A stretch of 64,000 bases of DNA, from the NCBI GenBank assembly GCA_020137815.1, contig CM035359.1, positions 3,846,532-3,910,531 of the forward strand, written 5' to 3'. The position numbers and the translations under genes are program-made. Source of the DNA: Hormiphora californensis (lineage: Eukaryota; Ctenophora; Tentaculata; Cydippida; Pleurobrachiidae). Below, piece by piece: positions 1 to 8,708 of this stretch (position 1 is its first letter; each line of letters starts with the position of its first letter). The notes under the pieces were generated by a model. It was not told where the DNA came from, searched no databases, and was given only the letters and a program-made list of their open reading frames with translations.

Positions 1-118
1 TTACCATTGTGTTACCATTGTGTTACCATTGTGTTACCATTGTGTTACCATTGTGATACCATTGTGATTATCACAATGTGATACCATGGTGTTACCATTT
101 TGATACCATGGTGTAACA
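1..118. repeat. 11-bp minisatellite (TTACCATTGTG)
   Basis: About ten tandem units of an 11-base motif, TTACCATTGTG, which drift into ATACCATGGTG on the right. The same GTTACC/CCATGG vocabulary recurs in the minisatellites near 5 kb and 8.6 kb. The array starts at the window edge, so its true length is unknown. Confidence 0.85.
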
Positions 119-145
119 CTAACTACCACTTCCCACTCCCTCCAG

Positions 146-252
146 CCCAAACAAGTGCTAGATGTTCGTGTCTGGTCCAAGGTTACCATGGTTACTATTA
201 TCACTTCCAATCCCATTTCAGCCCAACAACTGCTAGATGTCCGTGTCTGGTC
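146..252 (+). repeat. 76-bp tandem duplication of an SLC6 splice acceptor and exon start
   Basis: The acceptor plus first ~30 exon bases (CAG|CCCAACAACTGCTAGATGT) occur twice, at 146 and 222, 76 bases apart. The first copy breaks off at a GGTTACCATGGTTAC motif. The duplication therefore provides two candidate 3' splice sites for the same exon. Confidence 0.7.
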
Positions 253-579
253 TGCGGCAGCCTCTCAGATCTTCTACTCACTGGGTATCGGGTTTGGAGC
301 TAGATCGTGTCTTTCACCAAGAACTGTGATAACATCATTCGAGACAGGTTAGCTAAAGGAGCTGCCGGATTCAGGAAATACTTGTCCCTGATTGGTTGAT
401 AACCAGTCACGTGACCTAAATACAGATTTCTGATTGGTTGTCAGTTTCTGAAATTAAAACAAGTTCCTCCCAGTATCATTATCACGGTGGTCAACTGCTC
501 CACGACTATTCTGGGAGGACTTGTGATTTTCAGTATTATCGGGTACAGACAGGCAATGACACATGTAGAAATCAGCAAG
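222..579 (+). pseudogene. SLC6 sodium-coupled transporter fragment, two exons, frameshifted
   Basis: Two exons of a sodium/neurotransmitter symporter (SLC6) are readable. Exon 222-347 follows a TTTCAG acceptor and encodes VWSAAASQIFYSLGIGFG, the conserved VWxDAATQIFFSLGxGFG region. It then continues in another frame as SFTKNCDNIIRD, the family's SYNKFHNNCYRD segment. Exon 474-579 encodes ITVVNCSTTILGGLVIFS and ends CAAG|GTACG. The phases join perfectly as RDS-IIITVVNC. Between GFG and SFT only 11 bases remain where about 18 are expected, so the frame breaks near 299-309. No upstream or downstream SLC6 exons are visible, and an opposite-strand gene begins at 1374. A family-A MITE sits in the intron. 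I infer a decaying fragment; an assembly indel could explain the frameshift but not the missing exons. Confidence 0.75.
358..450. mobile_element. MITE family A, degenerate copy
   Basis: Same body as four other copies in the window (6465, 10216, 45470, 49165): a CAGGAAATACT..CCCTGATTGG..GTCACGTGAC..CTGATTGG unit. The terminal CAGGAACCGACCG repeat is degenerate here. It lies in the SLC6 intron. Confidence 0.75.
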
Positions 580-1373
580 GTACGTACGTTGTACGTCATG
601 TTTTTGCCTAGATCGACCCAATAAAGCTCGTGGTTTGAACAAAACAATCTATAGTTTATTGTTTTCTGGGGAACTCATAGATTTGCAGTTCTTTAACTCT
701 TGCATCCCCATTACTCTCCAGTCTCCCCAATTATGATTTAACGGACAAAACCCTTTTCCCCAAGGGTGCCGTTAAATCGTGGTCCGACTGTATATGTATA
801 TATTATATATCATATTATGTGCTTCTTTACCACATTTCTAACAAACACACAGCAACCAATTAAACAAGAACTACATCCAAATAAAAAACTTTTATTCCAT
901 TAGGGGAAGAGAGGTTCGAACATGGCAAGTACAATTTTCAGTAAGTGGAAGTTTTCCTACACTCGGTAAGTGCATACGACAATTGGTTCGTATAACGTTG
1001 TCAGATTGCGCGACCCTCTTTTGTAAACGCTGAGCCGGCTTGCGTGAGCGAGGGTTACGAAAGTAACAAGTATAACGTTGGTTTCAAATCGTTATTGGGT
1101 GCAGCAGTCGCCCAGCGTATTTTGGGACGCCGCTCCTCATGGTACGGGAGCGCGCACAGTATTTGAGATGTTGAGAGTACAACGTTTCAGCACCACGGAT
1201 GCGCGCGCATTTGGACCACATTTGTTCAATATATTCCACGGTATATTGCTCAATTTGGCCAATATATTGGGCACAATACGGACCTGTATTGATCAATAAA
1301 TCGCCCAATCCACAATGTAATTTTGCACGATATAGCCCCGTTAATTGAGCTAATATTGACCTATATGGACCAT
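580..1373. other. Intergenic, no gene seen
   Basis: Apart from the short family-B MITE this stretch holds AT-rich sequence (TATATAT runs near 790-820) and repeated AATATATTG motifs at 1220-1370. I see no supportable coding exon or RNA gene. Confidence 0.6.
731..792. mobile_element. MITE family B, short copy
   Basis: Contains ATTTAACGGACAAAACCC and ends GTTAAATCGTGGTCCGACTG followed by TA. It matches the right end of the longer copies at 15212 and 21571. The left end is truncated. Confidence 0.6.
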
Positions 1374-4159
1374 CTATTTCTGGCAGGGTATTTTCGCTTG
1401 TTTCTCTGACTCAGTCCTGATTTTCTGAACATCATCTATCGCCAGTCCAGTTACTAAGTTAAACAAAATAAGATTAACTAGTAGGCCAAAGATGAAAAAT
1501 GTAACAAGTGCCATTTCAACGCTTCTCTCTTCTTCGTTTATGTCAATAACATCATACTCCAGACTACTAAAAAATCTTGTCCACACCCAATAATATGGCT
1601 TTCCATTGCTTGTAAAGTTCACTATATCATCATTAATCGCGAATGAGAAAACTATTGTAAACGAAATGAGGAAAAACAGCATTTGTGGAATAATCTGAAA
1701 CATCGTTTTTAAAATTTGAAGGACCATAATAAAATAAACTCCGATGTGTGAAACATATTGCAATAAAAGAAACATATTCCAAAAACCAGAAGTGACGGCT
1801 ATGAAAGCATATACCTTTTTACACCAAAGATATTCACCGCTACTCACATAGACAACTGTACTGATACAAAGGGTAAGCTCAGTGATGTTATCTATGTTCC
1901 AGATGTAGGCTCTAAACCTTTGGATTAATTCTTTGTAAGAAATTCCTTTCTTGGGGATTGGTCCATCAGTCATGGAAAATACAAAGTCTAAGATCTCCCC
2001 AACCAACCTTAACACCGACATAACCAAAAGAATAACTTCGAGAGCCGTAATTTTGGCCTCTGCCAAGTATTCAATATGATCCGTTTCATTTTTCGCTATC
2101 AATTCTTCTATGCTGTCCGGAATTTTTGCTGTTGGATATGCTGCGACAATCAGCATCACCAAAAAGGAAAGAAGCATCAGTAGAGACAACCAAAACCAGA
2201 TGTGTCCAAATTGCCTCCATTTTATTTTGATAAGTTGCTGCACCACGGGATGAGAGAGAAGTTTGCCATTTGATCCTTCTTGCGAAGACTCCTCTGCAAT
2301 GAAATCTAAAAACGTTGCATTTTTCTGTATTTTCATTTTACCGCCATCGATCCGTGCACCCCAAAACCAAAAGCAAAAGTCGTGATTTCCTTTTTCTAAA
2401 AATAAATCTTCGATTTTGCGAGGTTCAGAGAAAGTTTCTAGTAATTGAAAATCCAGTTTTATTTCATGCTCAGAATTCGGAATAAATGAAGTTGAACCAG
2501 TTTGAGTTATTGAAGCGTCCAAAACCATCCCTACAGTCTCAGGCAGGTGCTTCACAGCAAGATCCAGTGACACGAGTTGCAAAGCTTCTTTCCAAAACTC
2601 CACTTCTGTATCATGACGTTTTTCTTGACTTGAATGAGAAAGGAAAAATTGATTTCCTTTCACATCCTCCTCCTCCTGAAACGTTCTATACAATTCGACC
2701 AGCCATTTATCCACTGCGTCTCCTGAACCAATATCAATACAGTGATCCAGATACAGTTTATGATTTTGACGGTTCGATAATTTTGACGGTAATTCGATTA
2801 TAGTTTCTATTGAACGGCGCCAACATTTTATTTTAATATCCAGCAGATATGTTATGTCCTTTTTCATTAATCCGTTTAGTAGATCCCTCGCTGTTGTACA
2901 ATCGTTCATGATAGCAAGGTCTAGCGGTGTAAATCCTTGGTAGTCTTTTGCCAGGACCACATCTTGCAGCAAAGTAAACTTTTCATTTTCAGAAATTTTT
3001 CTATTATTTACGTCTGAGCGCTCCGCAACTTGCAATATCAGCTCTACCAGTTCATTGTAAAGCTCAGACATGCACGCCAAGTGAAGTGGCGTGTTTTCAG
3101 TAAGGTTTTCCCTTGCCAACAGCAGAACACGTAATATTGTATGTAAATTTCTGTCTTCTGCTTCTTTGATAACTGCATACATTATCAACTGCCTCAGCAT
3201 GCCTTGCAGCTTTGTCAGGTTCTCAACAGGTGTCTCTTCAGTAGCATAACCATAAAGTACGTCCTTTAATATAACCTTTAATGTATCGCTATTCTTAATT
3301 TCAATTACCGTACCTTGTATCAATGCCATCATTCCCGTACGATCGTTCTGCAGCAAATCAAATATCAATCTTTCCTGTCCTTCCTCAAAAATTTTAGTCA
3401 AGATCGTTTCACAACTGCACCATTTGTACTGCCATAACCCAATGGTGACAACAACGTGCAACGGTGTGAAGCCCCCTCCATCTTTTTTCAGGAGGATGTC
3501 CCGTAGTAATCGATTCGATCGATTTGCCGTATCCAGTAGTAGCTTCAGCAGTTTTTTCCCCTTTGTCGAATGACCACTTTTTACAGCACAGTGTAACGCC
3601 GTGTCTGGATACTTGTTCTCTGCCAAGAGCATCTCCCTGAGCAAATATTTTGAATCCTCCGTTGCAGCATCCAGTAGCACCTTCACGGCTGTATAATTAT
3701 TATTATAACAAGCACGGATCAGTGGTGTACAGTTAAAACCATTTCTTGCCAGTAGAACTTTTTCCGTAAGTCCCTTAGATTTGGCGACTTGTAAAAGCCG
3801 ACCGAGTTTCTCGTCTTCACCACAATCAACCAGTCTATGTGCCTCAGTGATGCCATTTTCAGTAAACCGCTCTCCAGTCCATTCCGAGTACTCTCCCCCC
3901 TGAAATTACATCATTTTAGTGTTTCCACGGGAAAAAAGTGGAATATAATATAACTAGATCACTATAAAATCATCAATTCGAAGGGCCATATTATAGTGAT
4001 TTACACCCTATTTATATAATCAATTATCAATTATCAGGCGGCCCTGATGATTGGTTTCCCGTCAGGGATTCCATGAAACGTGTTTTGCGTCCTAAATACA
4101 GCTGTATTATTTCGTTGTAATCAATTATCAATACTAACCTGAGTACTAGTTTCAGCCAT
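1374..4159 (-). CDS. Ankyrin-repeat TRP-type cation channel (TRPA-like)
   Basis: Two-exon gene. Exon 1 carries ATG at 4159-4157 and encodes MAETSTQ, ending CAG|GTTAGT (donor at 4138). Exon 2 runs 3899-1374 after a TTTCAG acceptor. The phase is 0, giving about 848 aa. Ankyrin-type repeats (TPLHVVV, TPLHLAC, TPLDLAI) fill residues ~55-345. A conserved pre-S1 HPVVQQLIKIKWRQFG follows at ~557, then six hydrophobic segments (~571-597, 623-648, 680-695, 700-725, 728-762, 800-830). S6 reads LVNLILFNLVTGLAIDD, close to the TRPA/painless NLLxGLAVxDI end. It should form a plasma-membrane cation channel gated by chemical, thermal or mechanical stimuli; which one cannot be told. The reading frame is intact. 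The upstream GTG in exon 2 is not a start, because the frame stays open to the acceptor. TRPV is a less likely alternative. Confidence 0.85.
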
Positions 4160-4986
4160 ATTATTAGTTGAAATTTCACCAATAGGCAATTCTGTCGTTA
4201 AACTAGTGCATAATTGCTATTAAGAAATGTATATTGAATTAGTTACAGTGAAGTAGACTTGATGGCAGGGATAGAACTAGCAACGAAGAGTACTAAAAAT
4301 CAATACCGTATCATTTGAATAAAAATCTCAAAGAGGGCACTTGAATAACGCAAAAACCTGAAGAGAACAATGCGTGAACGACAAACTCAACGAGCTAAAA
4401 AACAAAATTCTAAAGAGAAAGAAAGATACTGGCCTGAAAAGATCAAGATGGGAAATAAATAAAACAAACAAAGCCGAGTATTGATACAACAAGTTCAATC
4501 AATACAAATCATGATATGATTACGTTTACCTGATCTAAGCTCAATATACTGCTGCCCTAGCCCTAGTTAGATGAAGCTTACACCATGGTTGTCGATACTA
4601 AATTTAGAGCGACATAGTGGGAAGCGAAAGAAAGAGAAAGGTGGTACCAAAAATAGAGGCTGTCGATATAAAGTAAGCAAGTCACGGTGCCATTGTCAGC
4701 TCCATTAACGTATTTAGTTTGTAGACACACTGTTGAGGTCAATTAAGCACTCCTCACATGCACATGTAGGTCAAAGGTATAATAGAGGGGAGGGGGCAAG
4801 TCTATTAGACCATCGACCAAAATCAGGGTACCATTCTAGACTTAGTCTAATGGTACCCTGATTTTGGTCGATGGTCCTTTCAGAATTCATCTCGACACTT
4901 TTCCATCGAATTTTCATCCTTCCAGACGCCTATTGGCTGTATTTCTTCATTTCCTGCACCTTTTTTTACCATACTCTACCGACCAT
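4160..4986. other. 5' flank of the TRP gene, no other gene seen
   Basis: AT-rich non-coding sequence that should include the 5'UTR and promoter of the channel gene (read on the minus strand). A perfect inverted repeat is listed separately. No convincing TATA box or exon was found. Confidence 0.5.
4808..4876. repeat. Near-perfect 69-bp palindrome
   Basis: Left arm GACCATCGACCAAAATCAGG.. and right arm ..CCTGATTTTGGTCGATGGTC pair over 28 bases with no mismatch. The short centre (CTAGACTTAGTCT) is itself nearly palindromic. It could extrude as a hairpin, or be a small foldback element. Confidence 0.9.
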
Positions 4987-5271
4987 GTTAACCATGGTCA
5001 CTATATTGCAGGTGTATACTCCTGATTCTTGGTAACCATGGTAACCTTGGTCACTATTATATTGCAGGTGTACCCCTGATTCATGGTAACCATGGTAACC
5101 ATGGTAACTATATTGTAGGTGTACCCCTGATTCATGGTAACCATGGTAACCATGGTAACTATATTGTAGGTGTACCCCTGATTCATGGTAACCATGGTAA
5201 CCATGGTCACTATATTGCAGGTGTACTCCTGATTCATGGTAACCATGGTAACCATGGTCACTATATTGCAG
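4987..5271. repeat. Minisatellite made of duplicated 3' splice sites plus GGTAACCATGG motifs
   Basis: About five ~52-57 bp units, each reading CTATATTGCAGGTGTACYCC TGATTCATGG followed by GGTAACCATGG repeats. The CAG|GTGTACCCCTGATTCA part equals the acceptor and first codons of the SRCR exon that follows at 5272. The array therefore offers several equivalent acceptors. GTAACCATGGTAAC also fits the RFX X-box consensus GTNRCC(N0-3)RGYAAC. Confidence 0.85.
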
Positions 5272-5511
5272 GTGTACCCCTGATTCAGTGGATAAACGAG
5301 TGGGGAGTCATATGTGCTGATGACTGGGACGCCGCGGACGCCACAGTCTACTGTAACAGGCTAACTGGCTACAAGTTCGGCGGGATAGACATCCCAAATT
5401 TGAGTATTGATATTGATGATAAGGCAGATGTATGGTTGACGGAGGTGGGGTGTACCGGTACTGATAATTCTGTGTACAATTGTAGCCATTCTGGATGGGA
5501 TGTTGATGGAG
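5272..5511 (+). pseudogene. SRCR-domain exon, upstream duplicate
   Basis: A 240-bp exon between TATTGCAG and GTATGT, almost identical to the exon at 8709-8948. It encodes an SRCR segment (WGVICADDWDAADATVYCN .. VGCTGTDNSVYNC .. HSGWD). The companion exon that completes the domain (NCNKEKQRDHVC) is found only after the second copy. Here the corresponding place (~6555) carries a MITE and unrelated sequence. I infer a tandemly duplicated exon that is no longer completed, though it could still be spliced to the later exons. Confidence 0.7.
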
Positions 5512-5669
5512 GTATGTATTGTTATTTAGTGTTCTTTAGTGTTCTTAAGTGTTATTTATAGTGACGTCATATAATAGACTTTACATTCCATCCTATAGAA
5601 ATTGAACAATTATTATAATACCTTGTTTCATAATACCTTTCTTCCGTGCGTTCTCTCTGATACTATCAA

Positions 5670-6418
5670 TAGGGTAAACCGGGGCAAAATGGTTAACTTT
5701 TTACTTAATCGGTTCTCACTCACATTTAAAAAAAGATACAATGAAAAAAATTATATAGGATTAAAGTTCATTATTTTATCTTTCAAATAAGATAAATTTC
5801 AACTCTAGGGACCATCATTTACTTAATTAAATAACTAATTTAAAAATTTTGGTCGGAAAAAATGGTACCGGGGCAATTTGGACAACACCAATAGGAGTGG
5901 TTTATTTCGTCACGTGAACGTCCTCACAACACCAGAAGAAGATTCCCGCCTGGTGTTGTTAGAGGTGGGGGCAATTCGAACAATGTAATCTACACGCAAT
6001 CTACACGCTGGTCGTTCTTGCTCGAATTGCCCCGGTATCACGCGTGATCACGTGGTACAAAGAATTGCACATCATTGGACCGGATGTTAACCAAATTGCC
6101 CCTGTTCGAATTGCCCCGGTTGTTCTAATTGCCCCGGTAATCTTAATTTCCAGAATTTGGAATGAAAACATGCGAATATTTAAATAATTTTTATACCATC
6201 TGAAAGCTGATAATATTAGCTTTCAGCTGGTTTTTTCAAATCGGAAATTGACCAACTTAAACCGGATCTAGAGCCTATTTAGTGGTAACGGGCAGGCTCG
6301 AACGAGCAGTTTTCTTCTGGAGATAGGATGACGTCATTATGATAGCTTAACTAGGTGAGAGACGGGCAGTACATTGTTCGAATTGCCCCGGTTGTTCGAA
6401 TTGCCCCGGTTTACCCTA
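5670..6418. mobile_element. TA-flanked DNA transposon remnant with CCGGGGCAA termini
   Basis: Inverted ends read TAGGGTAAACCGGGGCAA and TTGCCCCGGTTTACCCTA. Internal copies of AATTGCCCCGGT sit near both ends. At ~750 bp it has no transposase frame, so it is non-autonomous. TA flanks suggest a Tc1/mariner or pogo-type source (inference). It is inserted behind the first SRCR exon copy. Confidence 0.8.
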
Positions 6419-6464
6419 CTAACTGCAATATACGTAATGTTTTCATCTAACTCAATGTAATAGA

Positions 6465-6555
6465 CAGGAACCGACCGAATCAGGAAATACTGGTCCCTGA
6501 TTGGCTGATAACCAGTCATGTGACCTGAATAACGAGTTCTGATTGGTTGTTTACT
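6465..6555. mobile_element. MITE family A, right-truncated copy
   Basis: Starts with the terminal sequence CAGGAACCGACCGAATCAGG and runs through CCCTGATTGGCTGATAACC, GTCATGTGACC and CTGATTGGTTGTTTACT. The right terminal repeat is missing. The E-box has changed from CACGTG to CATGTG. Confidence 0.85.
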
Positions 6556-6777
6556 CAATCTAACTTCAGGTGCACAATAGCCCGGTTGGCTCCTATTGAC
6601 GGAGTGTCAATATAGACGGAGCGCGTACACCTCAAAATACTATAAAAATTCACACACAGACAGTTCTCGCACACTACGGACAAACAGACTAATATAGTAT
6701 ACTTTTAATAGCTAAATAAAAATAGAAATAGCTATAAGGCTATTCACATTAGACTAGTTGGTTAATTTTAATTCACT

Positions 6778-7238
6778 CATTAAAGGTTGACAAGATACCT
6801 AAAACCCTTCGCACATCTTCCCATTCCGATCCATCATCAATCCCCAGCACCCCCTCAGAACTTCTTGTCGGCCAGAAAAAAATCGAAATAGGGGGTCTAC
6901 CGATATTGTCAGCACTGGTTTTACTGGGCACACTCACTGCGTCTCGCAAATTGAAATTCACGTTTCCGGTTCCTCAAAAGATAAAGACTTGATCTTGGTT
7001 GCGTTGGATTGATCTCAATAAGACCTTTCCAACGCCACCAAAACGGTTTCTGTATCTCATCAGGAACCGGAGATATTACGGTATCAATTTTAAAAAAGGC
7101 ACACTCATTTGTCAGTAGACCCCCTATTCTGCACATATTTCTAGCCGACAAAAAATTCCGAAAAAATGCTGAAAATCAATGACAAATCAAAATAAGACGA
7201 TACACGAAAAGTTTCAGGTATCTTGTCAACCTTTAATG
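6778..7238. mobile_element. Foldback/MITE element with 22-bp terminal inverted repeats
   Basis: Ends ATTAAAGGTTGACAAGATAC and GTATCTTGTCAACCTTTAAT are exact inverted repeats. Second-level inverted blocks (AGGGGGTCTAC near 6890 / GTAGACCCCCT near 7118) lie inside. No credible open frame. About 460 bp long. Confidence 0.8.
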
Positions 7239-7512
7239 ATAAAAATAATTACTTACCCTTGCCCATTTTTCCTAGTCCCCCACCCCTCCCCCATGATCCC
7301 CATCCAAAATTTAGTATACCGTCGGCTGTTGGTAGAGATTTATATCAGATAGAATTCATATCTGTGGTGGGGGCGCCCGTCCTGTTTCAAACTGTTCAAC
7401 ACCACTCCAAACCTCATATTTGAGTACAATGTAAAGAATGAGCTATGTGTGGAGGTGGGAGAGATACCGCAGAAATAAAGGAAGAGAAAGGGACCCCCAC
7501 CACAGAGGCGAA

Positions 7513-8605
7513 TTAAGCTGTGTCATGTAAGGCGTTCCAGAGATGGTCTTTCAGTTTGGAGGAAAATGAATTGTGTTCGGTTGTATTTCTCAGTTCTTGA
7601 GGCAGTAAATTCCACTCAAGGTGGCAGCGGTAGAAGTAACAGTTTTTGAACAGGTCCACTCTGGGTTGTTCAATGCATATAATGTTCGTTCTGTCTCGTT
7701 TCGTTTGTTGTCTGGTGGTGCGTCTGAAATGTGATTCCGGATCGTATTTTTGTAGGAAAGATGGAAATTTTATAGGAGATGTTTCATAGAATATTTTATG
7801 GAACAACTTAAGATCATTATATTGAAATTTTTGATTCATTGGGAGTACGTCAATCTCCCTGAGTTTCTTTACATACGTTTCTAAATTATAACTAGTGTCT
7901 GTTTCACCTAATATCCATTTTGTGGCACGTTTCTGCAAACTTTCAAACTTAAGCAGACTTGAATCACTTACTGGTCGCCATATTTGGCTACAGTGTTCGA
8001 ACAGGGATCTAACTAGACTAATGTAGAGGTTCTTTTTCTTTAGGGGGCATTTAACTAATACTCCTACACGCTTCACCAGTCCTAATCTTTGAGAAGCTTT
8101 GGAAACAACAGTTTTCTGGTGTTCTATTGGCGATAATTTGTGGTTAGTTGAGACTCCTAGATCAATTTCTTTTTCACATGATTTAATTTCATTTCTGTCT
8201 AAGCGATAATTTAATTGATGTCGATTAATGTTTTGAGTACATCTAAGCAGCTTACACTTGTTGGGATGGAATATCATTTTATTATCGTTAGCCCACTGCA
8301 CTAAACTATCGATGTCGGGCTGCAAACTATCTTCTTCACTATTTATAACACGCCATATTTTAAGATCATCTGCATATAGCCTAATTTTAGTTAGATCATC
8401 ATCTCTTACAACATTAACTATATCATTTATAAATAACACAAACAAGAAAGGCCCTAGTATTGAGCCTTGTGGAACTCCACTCCTGACCTCTACCCATTCT
8501 GAGAAATCCCCATCTAGCACAACCCTTTGTTGCCTACCGGATAAATAATTTATTAGGAAACGCAACATCTTACCTTCTAAATTGAACTCATTTTTTAATT
8601 GCAGG
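7513..8605 (-). pseudogene. 5'-truncated non-LTR retrotransposon, reverse transcriptase C-terminal part
   Basis: A ~360-codon open frame with the RT core: KNEFNLEGKMLRF, then SGVPQGSILGPFLFVLFIND (palm), the catalytic box YADD at about residue 65, and a long C-terminal thumb-type region ending LWNALHDTA. The endonuclease and the N-terminal half of RT are absent, and the frame runs into the SRCR minisatellite at ~8605. This is the usual 5' truncation of a Jockey/CR1/L2-type LINE. It differs clearly in sequence from the full element at 30-34 kb, so it is a separate family. The remaining frame is intact, so the insertion may be young. Confidence 0.85.
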
Positions 8606-8708
8606 TGTATACTCCTGATTCATGGTAACCATGGTAACCATGGTCATCATATTTCAGGTGAACCCCTGATTCATGGTAACCATGGTAACCATGGTCACTA
8701 TATTGCAG
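8606..8708. repeat. Second acceptor-containing minisatellite (SRCR copy 2)
   Basis: Two units of TTNCAGGTGNA..CCTGATTCATGG plus GGTAACCATGGTAACCATGG precede the exon acceptor at 8708, as at 4987-5271 but shorter. The left edge abuts the LINE fragment. Confidence 0.8.
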
